Assembly (NCBI GenBank): GCA_030531425.1
Contig: JAUNNO010000007.1
Location: forward strand, 1-37,035
Direction of reading: 5' to 3'
Length of the DNA: 37,035 nucleotides
DNA from: a bacterium
GTDB taxonomy: Bacteria; Bacillota_I; Bacilli_A; RF39; UBA660
The translations under genes were made by a program, and so were the position numbers. The notes under the pieces are model-generated. The model saw nothing but the letters and a program-made list of their open reading frames with translations. It made no database searches and was not told where the DNA came from. Shown one piece after another: positions 9,212 through 17,322 of the stretch; the stretch's first letter is position 1; every line of letters begins with the position of its first letter.

Positions 9212-9886
9212 TTATTTAATTCTTTCATTTGAATTTTCTTCTAGTAAAGTTCTTACTTCACTTGTTAAGTTTTCATTAACCATTTCTTTTGGAATAATTT
9301 CATTAATTATATCTACACGATCATTATTACCTGCAACAAATGATTTTCCTAAAAAACTATTATCAGAATCTTTAAATCCTCTTTCAAATATTAAAGGAAC
9401 ATTTTCACTGCAATTAGAATGATAAATTGCAAAAAATCCTTTTTCAAAAGATTTAAATCTATTATCTACATAGATTTTATTTTCTATTAAATAACCTATT
9501 ACTTCATAGTATTGATTAAATTCACTACTATATGCTTGTCCTCTAACTAATGGACCTATCTTAATAGGTTTCAATTCTATTTCATCAGTATTAGCATTTG
9601 ATATTATATCTAAACATCTTTTAACTTTTTCTTCATCAGTTGATTTTTCAAGTTCTCTACCTGATTGATAATACCATGTAGCATTTTCAATTAAATCACT
9701 TTTTTCAGGTAGAATTTGTTTAATAAATAAATTACTTTTTACCATATATTTTTGTTCTACATCAGTCCATAAATCTAATGTAGTAAACATAATTTGTTCA
9801 TTATAATCTAATCCTAAATAATAATATTTATTATCATCAACTCCGATAAAAGCCTGACCTTTTTTTAACTCATCTTTCAAGTTCAT
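9212..9886 (-). CDS. Unknown protein of the conjugative element
   Basis: About 224 residues, no signal peptide or membrane segment, mixed helix/strand. I do not recognise a family. A repeated feel is seen between two halves: 'KKGQAFIGVDDNKYYYLGLD' near the start and 'VRGQAYSSEFNQYYEVIGYL' near residue 120 (in part), which suggests two copies of one small beta-rich domain. The start is unsure: ATG at 9886 has GGAG only two bases ahead, while the TTG at 9880 has it eight bases ahead. It overlaps the upstream gene by 17 bases. Confidence 0.7.
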   Translation of the reverse strand: MNLKDELKKGQAFIGVDDNKYYYLGLDYNEQIMFTTLDLWTDVEQKYMVKSNLFIKQILPEKSDLIENATWYYQSGRELEKSTDEEKVKRCLDIISNANTDEIELKPIKIGPLVRGQAYSSEFNQYYEVIGYLIENKIYVDNRFKSFEKGFFAIYHSNCSENVPLIFERGFKDSDNSFLGKSFVAGNNDRVDIINEIIPKEMVNENLTSEVRTLLEENSNERIK

Positions 9887-10358
9887 CACTCCTTTTCTTT
9901 TCAATCATATCATCATTAAAACAACATTGTAATCCACCATAAACTGTTATACTTTTATCAGTTACTTCAAAATAATCATTTAAATTATACTTCTCTATAT
10001 CATTCATTAATAATTCATAATTTTCAGTAGTTATGTTATATGCCATAAAAGAATCTAAATCATCTATCCATATCATATTATTAGCAGTATCACATAATTC
10101 TTTATATATATCATAAGTAATATCACTTAATTCACTTGTTTTAGGTAAATCAAACTCATTTCTATTTGACTCTTTAATTAGTTTAATTAAATCTTCATTT
10201 ATATTACTTCTACCCATATAATCATCTATATCATCAGTATTATATAAAGCACAAGCATGAGCAGTTTCAAATGTTTCAGTATTTTTTACAATATAATCAA
10301 CATATAAATCATCTTGGTCATTCCAATAATTTAATATTCTATAAGTATATTTATCCAT
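9870..10358 (-). CDS. Acidic unknown protein of the conjugative element
   Basis: 162 residues, strongly acidic (many Asp/Glu in the first 110 residues), soluble. Its length and acidity are like DNA-mimic anti-restriction proteins such as ArdA, but I cannot see ArdA's sequence motifs, so this is only a possibility. It starts two bases after the SSB-like gene, whose last codons carry its ribosome site (GGAAAG), and it overlaps the following gene. Confidence 0.7.
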   Translation of the reverse strand: MDKYTYRILNYWNDQDDLYVDYIVKNTETFETAHACALYNTDDIDDYMGRSNINEDLIKLIKESNRNEFDLPKTSELSDITYDIYKELCDTANNMIWIDDLDSFMAYNITTENYELLMNDIEKYNLNDYFEVTDKSITVYGGLQCCFNDDMIEKKRSDELER

Positions 10359-10360
10359 TA

Positions 10361-10750
10361 TTATCTTTCCATTTCACTTTTTGAATTATCAATAACATTA
10401 CCATCAGAAGTATAAGTTTTATTAAGTTTTTTATCTTCAATTTCAAGTGCTATTATTTCTACAACTTTGGAATTATAAGTTTTACCATTATCTTCGGTTT
10501 GTTTATTAAATGTATTAATTGATCCTTTAATAGATAACCAATCTCCCTTTTGAATATTCTCACCATAAGTATTTACTAAACCTGTTGGTAAAACAATAGG
10601 AACATATTGAGTATTGCCTCCTCTTGTTTGAGCTAAATCAAATCTCATTCTTTTCTTTCCATTTTGAGTTTCAAATGGTGTTCCAAATCCTCCAACATTT
10701 CCTTCTAAAATAACTTGATTAATATTATTTTTATTTCTTTCTTCTTCCAT
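10361..10750 (-). CDS. SSB-like single-stranded DNA-binding protein
   Basis: 129 residues with an OB fold: the start NQVILEGNVGG, the central RFDLAQTRGG and the KGDWLSIKGSINTF segment match the strand order of bacterial SSB. The acidic DDIPF-type tail of host SSB is missing, as is common in element-encoded copies. It lies in the tra gene line after the sortase gene with a clean AGGAGG site, and would coat transferred single strands. It is the second OB-fold protein here, the other being at 3257-4111. Confidence 0.85.
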   Translation of the reverse strand: MEEERNKNNINQVILEGNVGGFGTPFETQNGKKRMRFDLAQTRGGNTQYVPIVLPTGLVNTYGENIQKGDWLSIKGSINTFNKQTEDNGKTYNSKVVEIIALEIEDKKLNKTYTSDGNVIDNSKSEMER

Positions 10751-10759
10751 AATTTCCTC

Positions 10760-11419
10760 CTAACTTTTTTCTACTAATTCACTAATAACAACAATTTGTT
10801 TATTAGTATTATGTCTGCAAGTAATAAGTGTTAAAGTATTCTTTTCTTTATTTCTAATGATATTAGCAGTCCCATTTTTCTCTATATCATAAGTATTAAC
10901 TACTTTGTATTTATACTCTATACCATTATAAAAGATACTTATTAAATCACCATTTTGTAATTTATATAAGTTTTTAAAATAAGAAACTGAACTACTACCA
11001 CTATGACTTGCAAGTATAACATTTCCTTTTTCTACATCAGGACTATCTGACTCTTTTATTATTTGAATATTTCTATTTACATTATTATAATAACTTCCTT
11101 TTTCAGCAAGCCCTTTTTCTAAATTAATTTTTGGTATTTTAATAACTGCTACATAATCATACTTTGGTGAATTATCTTGCTTTAATTCATCTATTTTTTC
11201 TTCGGCTATTTCTTCAGGATTATTAGATATAATTTCTTTTATTTGTTCTTGTCCCTGATAAAAGTTTTTTATTTTATTATCTTCATCTTTTTGAGTAGTA
11301 TATAAATTAAAATGTTTTATTCCTATAATTGATATACTTAATAAAATAAATAAAGAGCCAACTAATAAAAGCTGACTCTTCTTATTTATTTTTCTTTTTA
11401 TCTTTTTTGCCGATAGCAT
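10760..11419 (-). CDS. Element-encoded sortase
   Basis: 219 residues. N-terminal membrane anchor (about residues 16-33), then a sortase beta-barrel with catalytic His in LASHSG (about residue 139) and Cys in LITCRHN (about residue 201). The usual catalytic Arg that comes just before the last strand is not there; that place reads NKQIVV. I start at the ATG at 11419, which has AGGAG nine bases ahead and overlaps the end of the adhesin gene. Its partner is most likely the adhesin gene just upstream, which it would fix to the wall or link into fibres. Confidence 0.88.
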   Translation of the reverse strand: MLSAKKIKRKINKKSQLLLVGSLFILLSISIIGIKHFNLYTTQKDEDNKIKNFYQGQEQIKEIISNNPEEIAEEKIDELKQDNSPKYDYVAVIKIPKINLEKGLAEKGSYYNNVNRNIQIIKESDSPDVEKGNVILASHSGSSSVSYFKNLYKLQNGDLISIFYNGIEYKYKVVNTYDIEKNGTANIIRNKEKNTLTLITCRHNTNKQIVVISELVEKS

Positions 11420-14156
11420 AAAGAACAACTCCTATCCCCATCATAAATAAAGCAGATGCAATTATTTCTACAACATAAGTTTTATCTAATAGTGTATTAG
11501 GAACTTCAATGATAACTTTTTCATCTACCATTGTTGCCTTAACAATTTCGCCATCTTCTTTTATTTCAAAATACATTTTTTCAGGATTTAACTGATAACC
11601 TTCTGGTGCTTCTTTTTCTAAAATATAATATTTACCATATTTTAATTCTTCAATTACTATTTCACCATTTTCATCAGTTCTACCCTCATATATTAATACA
11701 TCATTTTCATTAAATATTTGAATTAATGTATTTGGAAGTGGCTCATCATTTGATATATCTTGTTTTTTGAAATGTAATGTTCCTGTAATAAGTTTATTTT
11801 TCATTTCACTTTTTACAACACTACCATCTTCAAGTATTTCAAATTCAACTTCTTCAAAATTATTTACATAACCATCGGCACTTTGAATTTCTTTAATGAT
11901 ATACTTTCCAGCTGATAAATCTTTAATTTCTATTTGACCTTTATCATCAGTATAACCACTAAAAATTACATCACCATCTAATGTTCTAATTTCTAATAAA
12001 GTATTTGGAATTGGAGTTCCATCTACTAAATCAGTTTTAGTAAATGTTAATGTTCCTTTTTTTAGGTAGTTAGTAATTTCTATTGTTTCTTCTACAATAG
12101 GAGTTTCATTATCAATTTCTTTTAATTCCACTTTGTATTCTTTTGTATCAATTACATAATTATCCAAAGTTTTAGTTTCTTTGATTATATATTTTCCCAA
12201 ATATAAATCAGTAAATGATGATTTACCATATTCATCAGTAGTAATAGTTTTAATTAAATCACCTTTATGAAAATGTATTACACCATCTAATGTAGTAATA
12301 TCTTCATCAGCATATAAAGATAATTCAACACCTTTTAAATTAATTAATTCATATTTAAAAGTATTATCATTAACTTTAAATAACTCACCTAACTTTTCTA
12401 TATGAATTTCGCCTTTTATAACTTGATTAGCAAATGATACTTCTACATATTTACCATAATCTTCATCTTCTATTATTTTGCTATCTTCATCAATTCTAAA
12501 AGTTAAATGATCCTTACTTAATAAATAACCTTTTGGACTAGATATTTCTTCTATCTCATAAGTTCCACTATTAAGTGGATATGGAGTTATAAATATACCA
12601 TTCTCATCAGTAGCAAATTCACATATAGTTTGTTTTTTAGGATATGTTACTTTTTGATAAATGTATTCTTTTGTATCTACATTTTTTATTTTAAAAGAAA
12701 CATTACTATAAGGAATTACCAAACCTGATTCTTTATCAATTTTAATTAATTTTAATTTTGCAGTTATTTCTGCATTAGATAACGAATATCTAATTACTTT
12801 TGGAGAATTGTCATTAACAACAATTTTAAAATCTTTTATCTTTTCATGACCACTTGTAGTATTAACTTGTTTGATAGTATAAGTTCCATAAACTAATTCA
12901 GTTTTAATAAAACCTTGACTATCAGTAGTTAAAGTTTTTACAAGATTATTTTTACTATCATATATTTCAAAAGTAATATTTTCTTCTGGTGTTAAAATAC
13001 CTGTTTCTGCACTAGCAAAAAACTTTAATAACTCTACATCTCTTTTTATGATTTGCTCATATACTTTTATAGTAGGATGTAAAGAATCTTCTTTAATTGT
13101 AAAGTAATATTTATTTGTATCTAAATTATATCCTTTACTAGCAGTTATTTCTTTTAGATAATAATCTCCTAATTCTAACATAGTAGGAGTTTTAGCATTT
13201 CCGTTTTCATCAGTAGTTATTGATGTAATTAAAGTATCACTATAATTATACACACCATAAACTGCTCCTTTTAATGAACTATCTACTCCACTTGGAATAT
13301 TAGTTTGACTATCATTATCTAATTTATTTATTGCAACATCACCACCAACACTATGAACTTTTACAGATGCCATTACTGGATCTGAAAATCTAAAATAACC
13401 CATATTTTGAGATGTTACACCATTACCTAGAAATACAATAGTAGTAAAATTATCATAATGTTTTCTTACAACATTTAATTGTAATTCTCCTGTTTTTAAT
13501 GGAGTAGCATAAATAGTATTACCATCTAATCTAACAGAGAAATCAGTTGATTTATAAACTTCATATTCTCCTAATAAACCATTGGTATCAGTAATTGCAA
13601 TTTCTTTGCCTACTACTGCATCTACACTTTGACCATTAAAACTAGGTTTATTATAATGTGCATTTACTAGTCGCATTATTTCATTTCTTTCAGCATCTAC
13701 ATTAATATAGTCGCCCCAACCTGAAGCTTCTGTCCAATACTCAATTATTTGACCTCCGACAGTTTCCCAAATTAACGCTTGTGCTGCCATTCTATAACGA
13801 ATTGTTTGATGACCTGGATAATCATATCCATAATGACCAATCAATTCAATTAATTTATTTGTTTTTTCATCATAAGGCGAAGCAACAAGACCATCATGAC
13901 CTATATAAGATGATGTATCTATTGGAACTCCTGGCTGAATACAATATACAGTTCTTCCATCCATTGTGTAAGTAGTATATTGAGCAGAGGCATATGCTTG
14001 TCCTCCACCTCTTCTTGTGTACCAAACATCAGGTATTTTTTCTTGGACTAATGTCCCCATTACTTCTGCATTAACTCTACTTGGAGAAATGAAATTAAAA
14101 ATACCAAATAAAGAAATTACTAGTAGTAATGTTTTAAGTATTTTTCTCTTTTTCAT
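11382..14156 (-). CDS. Surface adhesin: thioester domain plus six SpaA/Cna-B-type repeats
   Basis: 924 residues. A signal peptide ends near VNA (residue 30). A thioester (TQXA-type) domain follows, with Cys72 in YCIQPG and the partner Gln126 in AAQALIW; such domains form covalent bonds to surfaces. From about residue 275 there are six prealbumin-like repeats of 80-100 residues, each closing with a Y.I.E/K.....GY motif that fits isopeptide-forming SpaA domains. The C-terminus has a hydrophobic helix and a KKDKKKNK tail. The expected LPXTG-type motif reads VPNTLL, without the usual Gly. The adjacent sortase is the likely partner. It would join donor and recipient cells during mating. Confidence 0.92.
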   Translation of the reverse strand: MKKRKILKTLLLVISLFGIFNFISPSRVNAEVMGTLVQEKIPDVWYTRRGGGQAYASAQYTTYTMDGRTVYCIQPGVPIDTSSYIGHDGLVASPYDEKTNKLIELIGHYGYDYPGHQTIRYRMAAQALIWETVGGQIIEYWTEASGWGDYINVDAERNEIMRLVNAHYNKPSFNGQSVDAVVGKEIAITDTNGLLGEYEVYKSTDFSVRLDGNTIYATPLKTGELQLNVVRKHYDNFTTIVFLGNGVTSQNMGYFRFSDPVMASVKVHSVGGDVAINKLDNDSQTNIPSGVDSSLKGAVYGVYNYSDTLITSITTDENGNAKTPTMLELGDYYLKEITASKGYNLDTNKYYFTIKEDSLHPTIKVYEQIIKRDVELLKFFASAETGILTPEENITFEIYDSKNNLVKTLTTDSQGFIKTELVYGTYTIKQVNTTSGHEKIKDFKIVVNDNSPKVIRYSLSNAEITAKLKLIKIDKESGLVIPYSNVSFKIKNVDTKEYIYQKVTYPKKQTICEFATDENGIFITPYPLNSGTYEIEEISSPKGYLLSKDHLTFRIDEDSKIIEDEDYGKYVEVSFANQVIKGEIHIEKLGELFKVNDNTFKYELINLKGVELSLYADEDITTLDGVIHFHKGDLIKTITTDEYGKSSFTDLYLGKYIIKETKTLDNYVIDTKEYKVELKEIDNETPIVEETIEITNYLKKGTLTFTKTDLVDGTPIPNTLLEIRTLDGDVIFSGYTDDKGQIEIKDLSAGKYIIKEIQSADGYVNNFEEVEFEILEDGSVVKSEMKNKLITGTLHFKKQDISNDEPLPNTLIQIFNENDVLIYEGRTDENGEIVIEELKYGKYYILEKEAPEGYQLNPEKMYFEIKEDGEIVKATMVDEKVIIEVPNTLLDKTYVVEIIASALFMMGIGVVLYAIGKKDKKKNK

Positions 14157-14170
14157 AATTTCCTTTCCAT

Positions 14171-14193
14171 AAAAAAAGACAACCGAAGTTGCC
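14171..14193 (-). terminator. Intrinsic terminator with UUCG tetraloop
   Basis: On the minus strand ggcaac-ttcg-gttgtc is followed by seven T. It stands between the 214-residue protein gene and the adhesin gene with no promoter of clear quality after it. Confidence 0.85.
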
Positions 14194-14204
14194 TAATTAA
14201 TTAT

Positions 14205-14849
14205 TTAATTTTCTAATGGGTTTGAATAGTCTATTTTTAACTTATACATTAATTGACCATTATAAGAAATATATGGACAACTAAAACCAAGTATATTTAC
14301 TGTATCTTCAATATGCTTTTCAAACCCTACTTCCATACATTCTTCATAAGTAGAAAATATGAATTTTTTCTTTAAATCTTCTGGAGATTCATTAACGATA
14401 TTATTTTCTTCTTTTTTTTGTTCTTCATTATTAGATGAAACATCACTATTAGAAGAAATTATTTGTTCTTCTTTTTTATCAGTTTTATCTGTATTTTTCT
14501 CAATTCTCTCATTCGTAGAATTAGACTCTACAATTTGTGGAGTTGATTCTCTCTTTTGAGAATTTGACTCTCGGTTAGTGAGATTTTCATTATTTGAAGT
14601 ATTTTCTTCCTTATGTGAATTGGTTTCACTTGATTTTTTATTATTTTCTATATGTGAATTTACTTCACTTGATTTTTCTTCATCTTCTAATAAAGAATTA
14701 TTATCTTCTAAAATAATATCTTCATTTTTTTCAGTTAAATTATTAACTGATGTATTAATCTTTTGATTAAACATTAACTTATAATTTAAAACTATAACAC
14801 CTGCAATTAAAATAACTGCTATTATAGAACAATAAATTATTCTTCTCAT
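14205..14849 (-). CDS. Membrane-anchored Ser/Asn/Glu-rich protein
   Basis: 214 residues. An N-terminal membrane helix (about residues 4-23) is followed by ~130 residues of low-complexity Ser/Asn/Glu/Lys with short repeats (SSEVNSH, SSETNSH). The last ~50 residues form a compact-looking region with two Cys (EECMEVG, FSCPYIS). I do not know the family. It looks like a wall-crossing stalk carrying a small disulfide or metal-bound tip. It is first in line before the adhesin and sortase genes and has operator-like repeats ahead of it. Confidence 0.75.
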   Translation of the reverse strand: MRRIIYCSIIAVILIAGVIVLNYKLMFNQKINTSVNNLTEKNEDIILEDNNSLLEDEEKSSEVNSHIENNKKSSETNSHKEENTSNNENLTNRESNSQKRESTPQIVESNSTNERIEKNTDKTDKKEEQIISSNSDVSSNNEEQKKEENNIVNESPEDLKKKFIFSTYEECMEVGFEKHIEDTVNILGFSCPYISYNGQLMYKLKIDYSNPLEN

Positions 14850-14871
14850 TACTCATCAACCCTCCTAATTA

Positions 14872-14953
14872 AATCGCTTATATGGCAAATAAATGGCATT
14901 ATAAGTGATTTTTTCTCTATACAATTAATCGCTTAAAAAATGAGATTTGTCAA
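14872..14953 (-). promoter_or_regulatory. Promoter with three operator-like 9-base repeats
   Basis: The 9-mer aatcgctta occurs at 14872-14880 and 14927-14935, and nearly as its reverse complement (taagtgatt) at 14902-14910. On the minus strand a perfect TTGACA (14953-14948) is followed after 17 bases by GATTAA (14930-14925), which lies in one repeat; a TATAAT lies in the middle repeat. The layout suggests a repressor that blocks the promoter of gene 14205-14849 and what follows. Confidence 0.5.
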
Positions 14954-15002
14954 TGCTTTTTCAAAAGATTTTTCTTAAACCATACTAACCACCTCCTTTA
15001 AT

Positions 15003-15037
15003 GTAAAATAAAATATCACACTACTATGAATGTGATA
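15003..15037 (-). terminator. Probable intrinsic terminator after gene 15039
   Basis: tatcaca (15014-15020) pairs with tgtgata (15031-15037) around a 10-base loop; on the minus strand a T-rich run follows. Confidence 0.6.
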
Positions 15038-15038
15038 C

Positions 15039-15527
15039 TTATTTATCTTTTAAAACTGCAATATCAAAAGCTAATGCAAATTTTAATATACATGAATTTT
15101 TAATTGGCATTAATCCATTTTTAGATAAATGACCTAATATAGACATAACATATTCTTCTGAATAGTTATTTGTTAAACAATAATCAAAATATATTTTCTC
15201 TTTTGGAGTAAATGTCTTAATAAGTTCTTTTAATAGTGGCTCGGTATTATTAATTACTTCTTCTGAATCTAATCTATTATCTACTGCTGTTGCAAATCCA
15301 CCATTATTTACTCTTGAAGGCATGAATACTTTATTAGGATCTAGATTAATAGTTAAACTTTTAGCAACGATTGATTTTAGACAAATTGCCTTTGCTTCTT
15401 TATATTCACTCATAAAGCAAATAACATTTTCTTTTGTTAAAGTCATATTATATTTATTCCAGATTTCTTTACCTAATACAAATCCATTTTCATTAATATC
15501 ATCAATCTTTGTTTCTAGATCATTCAT
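15039..15527 (-). CDS. Unknown soluble protein
   Basis: 162 residues, soluble, mostly helical, starting behind a perfect GGAGG. I do not recognise it. It has its own terminators on both sides and so is a single-gene unit at the head of the conjugation region. The central part has 'LLKELIKTFTPKEKIYFDYCLTN', which looks like a helical bundle. No DNA-binding motif is clear. Confidence 0.75.
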   Translation of the reverse strand: MNDLETKIDDINENGFVLGKEIWNKYNMTLTKENVICFMSEYKEAKAICLKSIVAKSLTINLDPNKVFMPSRVNNGGFATAVDNRLDSEEVINNTEPLLKELIKTFTPKEKIYFDYCLTNNYSEEYVMSILGHLSKNGLMPIKNSCILKFALAFDIAVLKDK

Positions 15528-15547
15528 AATCTTGCCTCCTTACTATT

Positions 15548-15593
15548 AAAAAAAGAGAAATTAGGGGTTAATAATTCCTAATCTCTCTTTTTA
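15548..15593. terminator. Strong hairpin terminator upstream of gene 15039
   Basis: aaagagaaattagg pairs with cctaatctctcttt almost without fault, with A and T runs on both sides, so it can act in both directions. It ends the short unit starting near 15684. Confidence 0.8.
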
Positions 15594-15684
15594 AAGATAA
15601 AAATCCACACATTTCGTCAAAAACGACATCAAAAAACACAATAATTTTTTTTAAATAGAATAGTTTGCTTTTAAACTTCTTCAT
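15568..15684 (-). CDS. Possible 38-residue basic peptide
   Basis: ATG at 15684 has GGAG eight bases ahead; the peptide MKKFKSKLFYLKKIIVFFDV... is basic and hydrophobic, and its 3' end lies in the terminator hairpin. It sits between two terminators. No homology is known to me; it may be a leader or toxin-like peptide, or a chance frame. Confidence 0.3.
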   Translation of the reverse strand: MKKFKSKLFYLKKIIVFFDVVFDEMCGFLSLKREIRNY

Positions 15685-15704
15685 AACACCACACTCCATA
15701 ATAC

Positions 15705-15822
15705 TAAAAAAGAAGAGCAAAAATCACATATAGAAATGGATACTGCTCTTCTATAATAAATACTATTTACATATTGTATTGTATGTCCACAAGTGCTAGC
15801 ACCCTGAACTTTTAATTAATTG
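15705..15822 (-). ncRNA. Candidate small RNA of about 118 bases
   Basis: A minus-strand promoter (15857-15829) is followed by about 118 untranslated bases ending in a 9-bp stem (agaagagca 15711-15719 with tgctcttct 15744-15752) and a T-run. Inside, gttca/tggac and ggtg/cact segments can form a stem around the palindrome gtgctagcac near 15792-15801. No frame with a ribosome site is seen. It may be a free small RNA or an attenuator for the genes behind it. Confidence 0.45.
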
Positions 15823-15828
15823 TTATCT

Positions 15829-15857
15829 ATTATAACCGATTAATTAATTTTAATCAA
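15829..15857 (-). promoter_or_regulatory. Sigma-A-type promoter for the candidate small RNA
   Basis: TTGATT (15857-15852), 17-base spacer, TATAAT (15834-15829). A second possible promoter, TTGCAA-16-TATAAT, lies upstream at 15943-15916, so the 484-base gap holds at least one start point. Confidence 0.55.
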
Positions 15858-16011
15858 TACAAATCACAAAATTTTCCAATTTTTTTCTTCTTGCCTCTAT
15901 CTTCAAGTTTACTCTATTATACCACTTGACAAAAACATTGCAAGTCTTTATCAGAAACTTGTTGGGCTCAAAGTGGGCTCATTTTGGGATTTTGGTATAA
16001 AATTGGTGTTT

Positions 16012-16425
16012 TTAGGCATTTTCAGTTATAATAATATCTAAAACTTCATCTAGTTTTTTTTCTTTTATTTTACTTTTTTTAATATTAAAATCTTTTAGTG
16101 CTGATTCATAGTCGTTAGTTTTATATGACCATAAATTATTTAATAGATAATTATTATTATCCATATCTATTTTCATCATAATAAAACTCTCATATTCGTC
16201 AAATGCGATAATTTCATCTTTTGGATATTTTAGTAATAATAAACATATCTCAATATCACAATCATTCAAACTATAATTTGTAATCTCTTTATCAATTAAA
16301 CATTCTTCTAAAACTTTTCTTGGATCAAATTCTTCAATAGGAATATTAACATTGAACTTTGATGGAACAACAAGATTTGAACTTATGTCTATTACCTTTT
16401 TTACTTTGTCTTTAATAGTAAACAT
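16012..16425 (-). CDS. Unknown acidic protein
   Basis: 137 residues, soluble, rich in Asp/Glu/Asn, with a good AGGAG site. No family is recognised. It stands alone between the small-RNA gap and a small membrane protein gene. Its place in the regulatory zone of the element is all that can be said. Confidence 0.7.
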   Translation of the reverse strand: MFTIKDKVKKVIDISSNLVVPSKFNVNIPIEEFDPRKVLEECLIDKEITNYSLNDCDIEICLLLLKYPKDEIIAFDEYESFIMMKIDMDNNNYLLNNLWSYKTNDYESALKDFNIKKSKIKEKKLDEVLDIIITENA

Positions 16426-16501
16426 AACTATTCACTCCTATAAATATATTTAAGAACTTCCATTTATATATATTCTACCACACTATTTAATAATAATAAC
16501 A

Positions 16502-16711
16502 TTATTCTTCTATTCCTTTAACATCATCAAACGAAATAAATACTGAACATGGAATAAAAATACACATAATAATACTTGCAACATTACAAGGGATACTACT
16601 TACAGGTAAATACTGTTTAGAAAACCCTATGTCTGTTAAAAAGTATAGCAAATAAATGCAAAAAAGCAAAGATATAATTGAAAATATACTTTTAAAAATT
16701 ATTTTTCTCAC
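16502..16711 (-). CDS. Small two-helix membrane protein
   Basis: 69 residues, two hydrophobic segments (about residues 6-25 and 38-56). The frame could extend five codons upstream, but those codons are the AGGAGG ribosome site, so the GTG at 16711 is the start. It is divergent from the tandem-XRE gene at 16812, and the TATAAT at 16738-16733 on the minus strand is its likely -10. Function unknown. Confidence 0.6.
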   Translation of the reverse strand: MRKIIFKSIFSIISLLFCIYLLYFLTDIGFSKQYLPVSSIPCNVASIIMCIFIPCSVFISFDDVKGIEE

Positions 16712-16746
16712 TCTATACCTCCTCACAATTTATTATATCACACTTG

Positions 16747-16771
16747 CTCGTATATTCCTACGATTTCCGAG
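16747..16771. promoter_or_regulatory. Candidate operator between divergent genes
   Basis: tcgta (16748-16752) and tacga (16759-16763) form a dyad around six bases, in a wider ctcg...cgag frame. It lies between the divergent genes 16502-16711 and 16812-17246, where the tandem-XRE protein could control both. Confidence 0.4.
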
Positions 16772-16811
16772 TATTTTAATTTTTAATGAGAAAATTATTG
16801 CAGGTGATATA

Positions 16812-17246
16812 ATGAATTCTAACAGATTATTTTTTATTAGAGAAGAATTGGATTTGACGCAAGACCAATTAGGTGAAATTGTTAATACTACTCGTGTATC
16901 AGTAAGTAGATGGGAACATAGTCAAGAAATAATTCCAATTAGAAAAGCAAATATTATTTCAAATAAATTCAATTATAGTTTAGATTATATGTTCTATTTA
17001 TCTAATGTTAAGCATTATAACAATTCAAGAAGTGAATTAAATCTAAAATTAATTGGAGAAAGAATTGCTAAAATTAGAAAAGACAATAACTTAACATTAA
17101 GAGATCTAGCGAATAAACTAGGAACATCTTCATCTACTATTAGTGCTTATGAAACAGGTAAAACTTTAATGCTTACAGCTTTTGCATATCAAATGTGTAA
17201 AGAATATAATCTTTCAATGGATTGGCTATATGGGAAAATAGACTAA
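16812..17246 (+). CDS. Tandem XRE regulator
   Basis: 144 residues with two XRE-type helix-turn-helix domains in one chain: residues ~5-58 (REELDLTQDQLGEIV...SLDYMFYLS) and ~80-143 (KDNNLTLRDLANKLG...SMDWLYGKI). Each ends in the 'SLDY/W-aromatic' helix typical of ICE and phage XRE repressors. The ATG at 16812 with AGGTGAT ahead is taken; longer frames run through the divergent promoter. It is divergent from a small membrane gene and precedes the small-RNA unit. Confidence 0.82.
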   Translation: MNSNRLFFIREELDLTQDQLGEIVNTTRVSVSRWEHSQEIIPIRKANIISNKFNYSLDYMFYLSNVKHYNNSRSELNLKLIGERIAKIRKDNNLTLRDLANKLGTSSSTISAYETGKTLMLTAFAYQMCKEYNLSMDWLYGKID

Positions 17247-17287
17247 AAATAATTTTACAATTTCCTACATTTTATGACAAATTAGTA

Positions 17288-17316
17288 TTGATTTTTATAT
17301 TAATCTATTTTATAAT
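17288..17316 (+). promoter_or_regulatory. Promoter of the three-hairpin small RNA
   Basis: TTGATT (17288-17293), 17-base spacer, TATAAT (17311-17316); the start would be near 17323, exactly at the first hairpin. Confidence 0.65.
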
Positions 17317-17322
17317 TATATT

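Noticed and set aside
14980-15000. Two-codon reading frame (ATG GTT TAA) behind a strong ribosome site on the minus strand
   Set aside because: Too short to support as a leader peptide; may be chance, though it lies just before the promoter at 14953.
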